Shown piece by piece: positions 1 to 8,935 of a DNA stretch of 64,000 nt. The position numbers were made by a program, and so were the translations under genes. The notes beneath the pieces are model-generated. The model ran no database searches and was not told the origin of the DNA. It saw nothing but the letters and a program-made list of their open reading frames with translations. The stretch's first letter is position 1. Every line of letters starts with the position of its first letter. The DNA comes from JAKPAM01 sp047601745 (lineage in GTDB: Bacteria > Pseudomonadota > Gammaproteobacteria > Burkholderiales > Burkholderiaceae_E): the NCBI GenBank assembly GCA_047601745.1, contig JASGIS010000001.1, positions 2,852,001-2,916,000 on the forward strand, read 5' to 3'.

Positions 1-3000
1 CCTGGTCGAGGGTCCTCTGCAACTCCTCGATCTGCCGCATGGCCTCGTCACGCTGCCGCTCGGCGGCCTGCTGCTCCTGCGCCAGCACATGCATCTGCGC
101 GTGCACTAGCCCATCGAGTTGCTCGAGCGATGCGCGCCGCATCCTCTCCCCGCGCCAGCCGATGCCGGCCGCGACCGCGATCATCAGGAACATGACCGAG
201 GTGGTGGTCCAGATTCTCAGGCTCCGCCTGCGCGCCCGATCTCGTTCGTCGGCGTGCCGCCGTTGCGCGTCGACGCTGGCCGCGATGAATTCGTCCTCCT
301 CCGGCGCGAGCCGATGGCCTTCGTTCATCTTGACGGCTTCGTCGAGCGCAGTCCCGCGCAGCAACTGGTCCGCTGGACGGCCGGCCTTGTCCCAGGTCGC
401 GATTTCGGCCGACAGCCGCCGTTGCCAGGCCAGGAACTCACGCTCCTGTTCGAGCCAAACTTGCATTCGCGGCCAGTCGCGCGCGAGCGCCTCGTGCGCC
501 AGCTCGACCATCGCTTCCTGGTGTTCGAGGCTGGTGGCGAGCAGGCGGGCTTCGACCAGGTTCGCCAGCACGCTGCGTTCGGCGCCGTCGCCGGTGCCCG
601 GATCCCGCGCGACGGCCTGAACCTGGGTGTCGGTCGCGGCGACCCGCGAGTAAGGCAGCACGGTCGCCTCGGCGCGGCGGGTGTCCCCGGCGTTCGCAAC
701 CAGGCGAAGCAGGATCCGCTTCGCTTGCGCTTGGCCGGTCTCGGTCAGGGATGCGAAGTGCCGGTTCGCGGCCTCGATCACGACGGCCCGGATGCCGCCG
801 AAACGATCGTAGGCGGCATTGGTCAGCCAGCCTTCCCGGCGTTGCTCCCATAGCCTTTGCAGCGTGATCTGCAGGAACGGCAGAACGCCGCGCTCGCCGA
901 CCGATCGGCTGACGATCCGGTCGACTAGGCCCGGCTCGAAAGCCAGCCCGGCGGCATCGGCCGGTCGCTCGACGATCATGCGCAACGCCGCTTCGTCAGG
1001 CACGTTCAGGTCGAAGCGGTGAGACTGCCCGGTACCGCGATCGGCGAGTGCATCCCGCCAGGCTGGAAACTGCTCGCAGCGCAGGCACAGGACGATACGG
1101 TCGCCGGCAGCGGCTCGTTCGCGAAAGCGTGCGGCAATCGGCTCGGCGACGACGATGTCGCCCGCGGTGTGGCGCTGAAGATCGTCGAAGATCGCGAGAC
1201 GACGCTGTTCCGGCGCCCCGGTTTCCGGCGCGTCCATCGCTTCGCAGATCCGCCAGTCTGGGTGCCGCTGGCGCAGCATCGGCAGCAACCCGGCTCGCAG
1301 CAGTGAGGTCTTGCCGCAGGCCGAGGGGCCGACGATCACCGTCAGCGAGTGGGATTCGACGATTTCGAGCAGCGCGGCCACTTCGCTGTCGCGTCCGAGC
1401 AGCAAGTCGGGCCGATGTTCGTCGATCGGCGCCGATCCGACCCACGGGCAGCGCGACTCGGTCTCGACGTGCGCGCAGGCTTCGCCTGGCTCGGTCTGCA
1501 TTGGCGCGCTGGCCGCCTGCGCGGTCTCGTCGTGCAGTTGCCCGGCCAGCCGTTCCAGCGCGCCGGAATCGAGGCCGCCGCGCAGGTCGATCCACCGCAG
1601 GTTGTCGAGCAGCGGATCGAGCAGTCCATCCGGGCAGCCGGGCAGCAGGACCGGCACGAGTCGCAGCCTGCGCCCGCCTGCCTGCGCCTGCAGCGCCGAC
1701 TCGAGCAGCGCGCGGCGATGCGGATCCAGCGACAGACCGGCCGAGCGCGGCGGCCGTTGTGCCGCAAAGGCGTTCTCTGGCGAAGAGCCCAAGAGCACGA
1801 CCAGAACGCGCGAATGCGCGAGCGCCTCCTTCTCGAGCGTCCGGAAGTCGTCGCTCGGAGACAGCGAACTGGCGCTCGTGTAGACGCGCAGGCCTCGCGC
1901 ACGCAGCGATCGCGCGATGTCCGCGCATGCGGCGTCGTCTGAACGCGCGTAGTCGAGCATAACGTCGAAATCGGCGAAGCGCTTCGTTTCGTCGTAGCGC
2001 GCGGCAGCCACGGCGCTGCGCTCGGCGGACGAGGCAGCGCTGGCGCGAGCAGCCGCGTCGTCGACCGGTTCGCCGAGACGGCTCGCGGCGTCGTGCGCCA
2101 CCCGGGCGACCGCGGAGCCGGCCTCGGCATCCCCGGCCGACAGCATCGCGACGACGTCGGCTAGCTTGCCGAAGACACCGGCCAGGTGTTCGCGCACGGC
2201 GTCGTCAGCCAGCCCACGGGCGACCCGCTCTTCGAACGCGAACAGCGGATCATACGGAATCGCGAGATCCCTGTAGCCCAGCCCCGCCGCCACGACGCGG
2301 GGCGGCAGCAAGTCGCCGAAGCGTTGTTCGAAACGCGCATGAAAGGCTTCGCGCAGGGGCTGCGACTGCTGCTCGACCCGCGCCGGAACGACCAGGATCT
2401 GCAAGGGCCGGCCGCGCCGCAGACCGGCCTGGGACTGCGAGCGGAAGTCATCGAGCATGCTCGCGGTGCCGTCCAGGTTCTGAAGATTCGCGCCGCACAG
2501 CATCACGATCAGGTCGGCCAGTTGATAGCCGCAGATGCCGCCCATCTCGGTCACGCCCGTACGGCTGTCGACCAGCACCATGTCGTAGCGTTCGGGGACC
2601 AGTGTCCGGCGCAGCCACTCGAAGAACAGGTCGCCTTCCCAATTGAAGTAGAAGTCCTGCCAGTCGAAGCTGCGCAGCGCCAGCGCGTAGCGGTCGAGCT
2701 GCTCGGCGGTCAGCCGCTGACCGGCCGGGATCAGGTCGAGCCGCCCGCCGCCGGGGCGTCTCAGGTAGATGTTGGCGATGTAGCGATCCAGTTGCCGGAA
2801 TCCGTCGCCGCTGCCCGCCACCGACATCGCGTTCTTGTAGTCGAGCAGCAGGTCGAGCAGGCCGCTCTGGCGCCGGATCGCGTCGCGCCTGTCGCGCTCG
2901 TCGTCGCGAAAGAAGAACTGCTCGAGCCCCGGCGCTTCCAGATCGAAATCGATCATCAGCACGCGCAGCCCGCGCCGCGACAGGACGTCGGCGACGTTGG

Positions 3001-3055
3001 CAAGCGCCATCGAACGGCCGACGCCACCCTTGTACGAATAGAAGGTGCAGATCAT
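1..3055 (-). CDS. ParA-like ATPase / TIR / nSTAND1 NTPase multidomain protein (partial, runs off left edge)
   Basis: The frame stays open from the ATG at 3055 to base 1, so at least 1018 codons are present and the C-terminus is missing. Visible domains in order: a MinD/ParA-type ATPase (residues 1-330) with deviant Walker A KGGVGRS at 9-15 and IDFDLEAPG at 35-43; a TIR-like domain (about 360-505) beginning FDVMLDYARSDD and ending in LVPVLLPG; an nSTAND1 NTPase starting CPWVGSAPIDEH (about 537), with P-loop GPSACGKTS near 575-583 and Walker-B-like LAIFDDL near 620; then LAHEALARDWPR, typical of STAND proteins, one membrane helix (about 949-966) and a coiled-coil-like tail. The start overlaps the stop of the upstream DUF4062 gene by ATGA, so the two are probably translationally coupled. 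STAND NTPases with TIR effectors act in antiviral or programmed-death systems; that role is inferred here. No sensor repeats are visible, possibly because the end is cut off. Confidence 0.85.
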   Translation of the reverse strand, partial: MICTFYSYKGGVGRSMALANVADVLSRRGLRVLMIDFDLEAPGLEQFFFRDDERDRRDAIRRQSGLLDLLLDYKNAMSVAGSGDGFRQLDRYIANIYLRRPGGGRLDLIPAGQRLTAEQLDRYALALRSFDWQDFYFNWEGDLFFEWLRRTLVPERYDMVLVDSRTGVTEMGGICGYQLADLIVMLCGANLQNLDGTASMLDDFRSQSQAGLRRGRPLQILVVPARVEQQSQPLREAFHARFEQRFGDLLPPRVVAAGLGYRDLAIPYDPLFAFEERVARGLADDAVREHLAGVFGKLADVVAMLSAGDAEAGSAVARVAHDAASRLGEPVDDAAARASAASSAERSAVAAARYDETKRFADFDVMLDYARSDDAACADIARSLRARGLRVYTSASSLSPSDDFRTLEKEALAHSRVLVVLLGSSPENAFAAQRPPRSAGLSLDPHRRALLESALQAQAGGRRLRLVPVLLPGCPDGLLDPLLDNLRWIDLRGGLDSGALERLAGQLHDETAQAASAPMQTEPGEACAHVETESRCPWVGSAPIDEHRPDLLLGRDSEVAALLEIVESHSLTVIVGPSACGKTSLLRAGLLPMLRQRHPDWRICEAMDAPETGAPEQRRLAIFDDLQRHTAGDIVVAEPIAARFRERAAAGDRIVLCLRCEQFPAWRDALADRGTGQSHRFDLNVPDEAALRMIVERPADAAGLAFEPGLVDRIVSRSVGERGVLPFLQITLQRLWEQRREGWLTNAAYDRFGGIRAVVIEAANRHFASLTETGQAQAKRILLRLVANAGDTRRAEATVLPYSRVAATDTQVQAVARDPGTGDGAERSVLANLVEARLLATSLEHQEAMVELAHEALARDWPRMQVWLEQEREFLAWQRRLSAEIATWDKAGRPADQLLRGTALDEAVKMNEGHRLAPEEDEFIAASVDAQRRHADERDRARRRSLRIWTTTSVMFLMIAVAAGIGWRGERMRRASLEQLDGLVHAQMHVLAQEQQAAERQRDEAMRQIEELQRTLDQ

Positions 3056-4821
3056 GTGCGCATTCCGCCGCCCCAGCCGTAGTCTCGCTTGGGCGCTGGT
3101 TCGAACTCGCCCAGCTCGGCGGCCAGCGCACCCAGCGCGCCGCGATCGGGGCGCGGCTCCTGCAGGCGCAACAGCGTGGCCGGCAGGCTCGAATGGAGCC
3201 AGCGCTTGAGCCGGCGCTCGTCGCTCACCGCCAGTTCGCACTGCGGGTCGTACTCGACGGCGTAGCGGTCGAAGGCACCGGCCAGCCGCTTGCGGGCAGC
3301 GTCCTCGAGCAGCGCATCGAGCGCGCCCCGCACTGGGTCGAACGGCGACACGGTAACGATCGCCACCTGGTCATTGTTGAAGTACGGCGAGTTCTGGAAG
3401 GCCTCGCGCAGCACCGGATGGAACAGGGACAATTCGTCGAGCAGCACCACGCAGCCGGCGCGGGCCACTTCGCGGTACGCCGGACGCAGTCGCCGATTGT
3501 CCGTCAGCAGGCAGTCGAACGGATACCATTGCAGACGCATGTGCCTCTGCCGTTGTCGCCCCTGCCCGCGGACCGCGGCGTCCTCGGCCATCTGCTCGGC
3601 AATCCGGCGCACGGTCGCGCCGACAGGGTCGAAAGGCCGCCAGCGATGGCGCGTGGCGCCGTAACGGGCGCTCCAGTCCGGGCCGGCCGCCGCCAGCGCC
3701 TGCATCAGATCGTGGAACTGTCCGGCTTCGGCGGCGCTCAACCGCGCCAGCAGAGTCGGATCCGTTCGCAGCGCCGCCAGTTCCGCGGCCGTCATCGCGA
3801 CCACGCAGACCGGCACGCCGACGCTGCGGTAGCCGGGCGGCGGCTGGCGTGCGGCGAGCCAGTCGCGTGCATCGCGCAAGGCCTCTTCGGCCGGCCGCCA
3901 CGCGCTGGTGTCGCCGAGCTCGATCCTGCGATCGGCGATCCAGGCTGCGGGCAGTTGCTCGGCACGGACACCGGCGAGAAACAGCGCGAGCGAGCCTCCG
4001 CGGGCGCGCAGCAGATGCAATGATTCCCCGACCGTGTCCGCGTCGGCCAGCATGCCCGGCAGGGAAGCCGCGGTCACGAGCGCGGCCGCGGCGTGGCAGG
4101 TGACGACGCTTTCTTCGCGCGACTGCACCGCCCGCTCGTCGCGCGCGAACAGCGCATCGGACGACAGCAGCGCCGAGCGCTCGAAGCCGACGGCGAGCCG
4201 CTGCGCCAATGCGCCGGCAAGATCGGCGTCGGCCGCGGTATGCGCCAGATACAACGCATGCGTCACTTCGCGTTGCAGGCGCCGCGCTTGCGCGCCGGAC
4301 CGCGCTCCCGCCGGGCTGAGCGTGCGCAACAGGTGACTGCTGACCGCGTTGCTGACCACTCTGGCCACGGTCGCCGGGTCGGCGGTGATCTCGCTGGCCA
4401 GGCGTTCGGCAAGCAGTTGCTCGCGAAACTTGTGGATCAGTTTTCCGTTCTCGTTTTCGCGGACATGACTGTCGAGCATGTTGGTCGGCCATGCGGCGCC
4501 GTCCTTGAGCACGAACACGAGCCGAGGCTTGTTCGCCTTGCCCGCCTGCTCGAACTCGAGCGCCGTGATCGACAGGCCATCCGGGTTCTCGGACGCGGGC
4601 GGCACGTAGCCATAGCGCCAGGCAAACAGGCCCACGTAGATGTCACAGGCGTTCACGTCGTTCAGGCATGCCTGCAGCGGCCGCTCGTCGCGAGCGACGT
4701 AGTCCTCCATCGCGATGACCTTGATGCCCTGAATCTGATTGAGCGCGTCGTAGATCGCCCGCCGATGGGTTTCCAGGTCCTTGAAGCTGGACGACAGGTA
4801 GACCGTGCAGAACTCGGCCAT
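3052..4821 (-). CDS. DUF4062 domain protein, partner of the STAND NTPase
   Basis: A 589-residue protein. Residues 1-115 match the DUF4062 pattern: an N-terminal strand VYLSSSFKDLETHR, then DIYVGLFAWRYGYVP and SITALEFEQA. DUF4062 is commonly found at the N-terminus of STAND-type conflict proteins. Residues about 190-305 (ALYLAHTAADADLAGALAQ and following) look TIR-like, judged by eye only. The C-terminal half contains CVVLLDELSLFHP and a VAIVTVSPFDP segment that I cannot assign to a family. The stop codon overlaps the start of the ParA/TIR/nSTAND1 gene by four bases, so the pair forms one operon with this gene first. The start ATG at 4821 is preceded by AGAAGG about 10 bases upstream. Function beyond a conflict-system component is not established. 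Confidence 0.75.
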   Translation of the reverse strand: MAEFCTVYLSSSFKDLETHRRAIYDALNQIQGIKVIAMEDYVARDERPLQACLNDVNACDIYVGLFAWRYGYVPPASENPDGLSITALEFEQAGKANKPRLVFVLKDGAAWPTNMLDSHVRENENGKLIHKFREQLLAERLASEITADPATVARVVSNAVSSHLLRTLSPAGARSGAQARRLQREVTHALYLAHTAADADLAGALAQRLAVGFERSALLSSDALFARDERAVQSREESVVTCHAAAALVTAASLPGMLADADTVGESLHLLRARGGSLALFLAGVRAEQLPAAWIADRRIELGDTSAWRPAEEALRDARDWLAARQPPPGYRSVGVPVCVVAMTAAELAALRTDPTLLARLSAAEAGQFHDLMQALAAAGPDWSARYGATRHRWRPFDPVGATVRRIAEQMAEDAAVRGQGRQRQRHMRLQWYPFDCLLTDNRRLRPAYREVARAGCVVLLDELSLFHPVLREAFQNSPYFNNDQVAIVTVSPFDPVRGALDALLEDAARKRLAGAFDRYAVEYDPQCELAVSDERRLKRWLHSSLPATLLRLQEPRPDRGALGALAAELGEFEPAPKRDYGWGGGMRT

Positions 4822-5331
4822 GTTCCGTACCTTCTCATGCCTGTGGCGCCCGTACGAGCCCTTAACCGACGTCGAACGGGTCGAAGCTGGTTGCGAGGCC
4901 GCGGGTCGAACCGTCCTCGCGCAGAACTATCGGCCTCTTTCATGATCGCCCCGGCTTCAATGCTCGCCCTCGGCTTCAGGACTGTCGCTGTTCTCCGGTC
5001 GGGGCGTCAGATTCACAGACTACGCCGCGCGGCGAATCACGTAATCCCTCAGATTGATGAGGGACGCATCGATGATTTGCCGCATCCCCCGGGGGGTTCG
5101 TCACCTGAGGCTCGTCGAATCATCTGCGCTAAAGGTGACTACCTCGTCTCGATACCCCAGGGCCGTTCAGTTGCGGGCGCCGCGGGTTCAGCCTGTAGTG
5201 CGGTGCGCGGTGCATGTCGCCGACGGCCGCGCAGCGTCAAGTCGATCCACGCTATGTTGCAGACCCTTATCATGCGGCTGATGAAGCGGTTGATTGGAGA
5301 ACCGATCTGCAGTGCCGGTCGTGGCCGATGA
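4822..5331. other. Intergenic region upstream of the DUF4062/STAND operon
   Basis: About 510 bases with no convincing gene on either strand. It should hold the promoter of the minus-strand defence-like operon. A G/C palindrome (cccccgggggg) lies near 5086-5096. I see no recognisable operator, small RNA or insertion-sequence end. Confidence 0.5.
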
Positions 5332-5742
5332 TCAATGCTCGGCCGCCATCTTCAGTGCCGCTTCGGCGAGATAGCCCGACCGGGTCTTGCCGGCGCCAGC
5401 CGTCGCCCGATCGGTGGCGTACAGGACTCGCCGCGGCAGCGAGATGTTGACGCGCTCCATCGTCGCATCGAGGACTTCCGGGGCGATGTCGACGACCGCG
5501 AGCAGCCAGCCCGACCGATCCGGATTCGCGCGGACGGCTGCGGCCAACGCGTTGCTCTGACCGACGGGAATTGGCTGGCCGTGATCGAGCAACCATTCGA
5601 TCTGCATCGCGATGGCTTCCTTGACGTTCTCCAGGGCCTCATCAAGGGTATCGTCGGCCGAAAAGCAATCGGGCAGCGCCGGCACCGCAACGCCCCGTGC
5701 CGTGTCGTCCGTTCCGGGCTCGATGGTGACTAGAAACTTCAC
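5332..5742 (-). CDS. HicB-family antitoxin-like protein (orphan)
   Basis: A 136-residue protein with GTG start at 5742. The N-terminal half has the HicB-like fold signature: MKFLVTIEPG, then GVAVPALPDCFSADDTLDEA and ENVKEAIAMQIEWLLDHG. The second half, with VNISLPRRVLYATDR and SGYLAEAAL, resembles the ribbon-helix-helix DNA-binding part of longer HicB antitoxins. HicB normally neutralises the HicA mRNA interferase encoded directly upstream. Here no complete hicA is present; only a 13-codon stub lies between this gene and the protease gene. It may persist as a solitary regulator or as a remnant. Confidence 0.75.
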   Translation of the reverse strand: MKFLVTIEPGTDDTARGVAVPALPDCFSADDTLDEALENVKEAIAMQIEWLLDHGQPIPVGQSNALAAAVRANPDRSGWLLAVVDIAPEVLDATMERVNISLPRRVLYATDRATAGAGKTRSGYLAEAALKMAAEH

Positions 5743-5754
5743 TGAAGCCGCACA

Positions 5755-5796
5755 TCATTTGATGCCGGTGCGCTTCAATATGCTATTGACCTTCAT
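5755..5796 (-). pseudogene. Possible C-terminal stub of a hicA toxin gene
   Basis: A 13-codon reading frame, ATG at 5796 and stop at 5755, reads MKVNSILKRTGIK and sits just upstream of the HicB gene, where hicA is expected. HicA proteins typically end in a segment like R-S-I-L-K-Q-A-G-I/L, which this resembles. The ATG overlaps the stop of the protease gene by ATGA, so it could also be a coincidental short frame. The match is too short to be secure. Confidence 0.3.
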
Positions 5797-7136
5797 CGCC
5801 GCACGAGCCTGATCGCCTGTGCGAGTGCCGGATCCGGCTCCGAGGTCGTCCTGGCCGGCGTATCGGAAGCGGCCGATACGGTTACGTCTGGGGTGATGCC
5901 ATGGAACTCCAGCTCGCTTCCGTTCGGCCGATACAGGCTCGCGGTGGTGAGCTTGATCGCACCGCCTTTTTGCAGCGGATAGACCGACTCCACGGTGCCC
6001 TTGCCGAAGGTCCGTGTGCCGATGACGGCGGCGCGCTTATGGTCTTGCAGCGCCGCGGCTACGGCTTCCGCTCCAGACGCCGTTTTTTCGCCGACCAGCA
6101 CTGCCATGCGGACGGTTCTGGCTTCGGCGGGGAGAGAAGCGAGAGGGTCGGTTCTTGCCGAGTCACGATAGCTTTGGGCGGACGCCTGGAAACGTCGCGT
6201 GCTCTCCTCCGATTGACCTTTCAAATCGGCGACCAGAGCGTTCTCGGGCAGAAACGCGGCGGCCAGCGCGATGCTCGCATCGAGCAAACCGCCGCTGCTG
6301 GATCGCAAATCGAGAATGATCCCCTTCGGTGAAGGATCGTCCTTCATCGCGTCAGCCAGCCCATCGCTGACTTGCTTCGGCATGGCTTGGGTGAATTGGG
6401 TGACCCGGATATAGACGATATCCGGCGCAATGGGCCTGATGTGCACCGGCCGCAGCAGGATGATCTCCCTCTTGATGACGATCGCGCGCGTCTGCCCGGT
6501 CCCGCTGTCACGAAGTTCCAGGTTCACGACGGAGGACGGCGTGCCCCGCAGGAGCTTGATGATCTCCGCCAATGGGCGTCCTGACAGACGGTGATCGTCT
6601 ATCCGGATCAGCGCTTCCCCCTTGCGTACGCCCGCGCGTTCCGCGGGCGAGCCTTCGAGAACTTCGACCACCCGCGCGCCTTCGTCCGTCGTGCCGATTT
6701 CCAGGCCAATGCCTGCTGCTGTGGAGCCCAGCTACAGCTCCCGAAATTCGGCCTCGTCCATGTAGTCGGAATGGCGATTGAACATGGCCATTGCTTTGCG
6801 CAGGCACGGTTCCGATGCGGTTCTGAGTGCTTGCGACGGTTGTTGGTCGAGTCGTTGCAGCAGGGCGGACGCGATCGCCATTCTGATGGAAGACGGATCG
6901 GAGACCGCTGGTCGAGGTGCGCCGAGCGCATCCAGACAGGCTTCGTCCAGAGTGCTCCGGCGGACCTTCTCGTAATAGTCGGCTTCTACGATATCGAACG
7001 CCTGCACGATGCGTCGGGTCTCATCAGCGATCGATGCTGCCAGCGTGCCTGCCTTGGGTTGGTTCGAGACGGACGGCGCCGACGCGCAACCACCGAGAGT
7101 GGCGCCGAGGGCGATGATCAGGAAGGCGGTTCGCAT
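5793..7136 (-). pseudogene. S41 carboxyl-terminal processing protease lipoprotein interrupted by an in-frame TAG
   Basis: The ATG at 7136 opens a lipoprotein signal (MRTAFLIIALGATLGGC, lipobox LGGC), followed by a region ending NRHSDYMDEAEFREL. The next codon, at 6734-6732, is TAG (codon 135). Directly after it, in the same frame, come AAGIGLEIGTTDEGARVVEV, a PDZ domain (SPAERAGVRKGEALIRIDD) and the S41 peptidase core. The catalytic pair is intact: Ser354 in TASGAE and Lys379 in FGKG, 25 residues apart as in CtpA and Tsp. A single nonsense base is therefore all that breaks the gene. The downstream half could start internally (MVEVLEGSP is a GTG start at 6671) but would lack the export signal. 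The alternatives are a sequencing error or amber readthrough. Confidence 0.8.
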
Positions 7137-7187
7137 CAGTGTTCCGGGGAGCAATCCGAATCCTCGATGATATGTGGCGGCGGCCGC

Positions 7188-8863
7188 TCACCCGCGCGTG
7201 CCGCCCCGGCCCGTGCGGCGGCGCACCAGCCGCTCCAGCAGCGCGAAGCCTCCTTCCACCAGCAGCGCCAGCGCCGCGGCCGGCAGCGCGCCGGCGAGCA
7301 GCATCTGGTGGTCGTTCAGCGCCAGCCCGATCGCGATCCGCTCGCCGAAGCCGCCGGCGCCCACGAACGCGGCGATGGTCGCGGTGCCCACGCCGATCAC
7401 CGCGGCGGTGCGGATTCCGGCCAGGATCACCGGCAGCGCCAGCGGCAGCTCCACGCAGCGGATGCGGTCGGCGGTGCGCAGGCCCAGCGCCGTCGCCGCG
7501 TCGCGGATGCCGGGTGCGATGCCGTCGATGCCCACGCAGGTGTTGCGCAGGATGGGCAGCAGCGCGTAGACGAACAGCGCCACCAGCGCGGGCAGGGTGC
7601 CGATCGCGCCCAGCGCCGGGATCAGCGCGGCCAGCAGCGCCAGCGAGGGCACGGTCTGCAACGCGCCCGCAGCGCCCAGCGCCAGCGCGCCGAAGCGCCG
7701 GCGATACGCGGCCAGGACGCCGGCCGGCACGCCGACCAGCGTGGCGGCCAGCACCGATGCGCCCACCAGCAGCAGGTGCTGGCGGCACAGCCGCCAGAAG
7801 TCGTCGCCCGCCAGCCGCTGCCACAGGCCTGGACGCGCGGCATCGGCCCCGGCCAAGCTGGCGCCCGTGCCCGTGCCCGTGCCCGTGCCCGTACCCGTAC
7901 CCGTACCCGTCCCGTACCCGTACCCGTACCCGTACCCGTACCCGTGCCCGTGCCCGTGCCCGTGCCCGTGCCCGTGCCATCCCGTCCGCCGGCGCTCGCC
8001 CGTGCGGCGGCGTCATCCCCCGCGCCCCGCAGGAAGCCTTCGGCCGCCTGCGCGAAGCTGCGGCCCTGCAGCTCGACCTCGCCATTGAGCGCGATCATCC
8101 GCGGCGCGTCGATGCGGCCCTCGAGCGCGCGCAGCGCCTGCCAGGCCTGCGGAAAGCGCTCTTCGACGTCGATCCGGTGCAGCACCAGTGCGTCATAGCG
8201 CGGGAAGTAGTGCAACTCGTCCGTCAGTACCACCAGCCCGTAGCGCGCGATCTTGGCGTCGGTGGAGTAGACGTCGAGCACGTCGATGCCGTGCGCTTCC
8301 AGCGCCTCGTAGGCCAGGCCGTGATCCAGCCCGGTGGCGCGCTGCGGCAGCGCATAGCGCGCCTTCAGCCCGGGCCAGCCGTCGGCGCGGCCCAGGAACT
8401 CGTGCGACAGCCCGAAGCGCAGCCCGGGGTGCGCGGCCAGTGCGGCGATCGAGCGTCCGTCGAGCGCGGCCGCAGTGTCGGCGCGCACGGCCAATGCGTA
8501 GGTGTTCTCGAAGCCGAGCGGGATCGAGGCCCGCAGCCCCATCGGCGCCAGCGCGCGATTGACCGATTCGAGCGAGCCGCCGGGATGCTCGCGCTTGAGG
8601 ATCTCGAGCTCGATCGTTCCCAGATACTCGGGGTACAGGTCGATGCTGCCCTGGCGCAGCGCCTCGAACAGGATCGCGGTGTTGCCCATGCCCGGCAGAT
8701 GCCGGACCTCGGTGTGCGCGGCGGCGGTGCGGGCCAGGATTTCGGCCAGCACATACGACTCGGTGAAGCGCTTGGAGCCCACGCGCAGCGGCTGCGCAGC
8801 CGCGCCGGCGGCGAGGGCCAGCGCGCATGCCAGCGCCAGCATGGACGCGAATCGGCGTAGCAT
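7188..8863 (-). pseudogene. Osmoprotectant (glycine betaine/choline-type) ABC transporter binding protein-permease fusion, frameshifted in a repeat linker
   Basis: From ATG 8863: a signal peptide (LALACALALAAGAAAQ), then an OpuAC/OsmF-type substrate-binding domain with LRVGSKRFTESYVLAEIL, HLPGMGNTAILFEALRQG and IDLYPEYLGTIE, up to about base 7990. Next comes a Gly-Thr linker coded by a hexanucleotide repeat (7864-7976). A ProW/OpuAB-type permease domain follows (7856-7188), with ALQTVPSLALLAALIPALG and AAVIGVGTATIAAFVGAGG. Binding-protein and permease frames differ by one base because one repeat unit has five bases instead of six. With a six-base unit the whole would be one fusion of about 558 residues. 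As sequenced, the binding-protein frame leaves the permease and runs on as nonsense. The permease could start separately at TTG 7856. No ATPase gene is next to it. Confidence 0.75.
7864..7976. repeat. Hexanucleotide tandem repeat CCCGT(G/A) with one 5-base unit
   Basis: Eighteen full units of CCCGTG or CCCGTA plus one CCCGT unit at 7906-7910, arranged as 4 CCCGTG, 3 CCCGTA, CCCGT, 5 CCCGTA, 6 CCCGTG (plus-strand order). On the coding minus strand it encodes alternating Gly-Thr. Gain or loss of whole units keeps frame; the short unit does not, and it splits the transporter gene. Confidence 0.95.
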
Positions 8864-8935
8864 GGTCAGGAAGCACCCGTTAGGTGCGTCAACGGTAACA
8901 CGCCCGCGGGCGTGGGCTGGAGGGGAGGCAACGGG

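Noticed and set aside
7864..7976. CRISPR-like repeat array
   Set aside because: The units are contiguous hexamers without spacers and encode a Gly-Thr linker; not a CRISPR.
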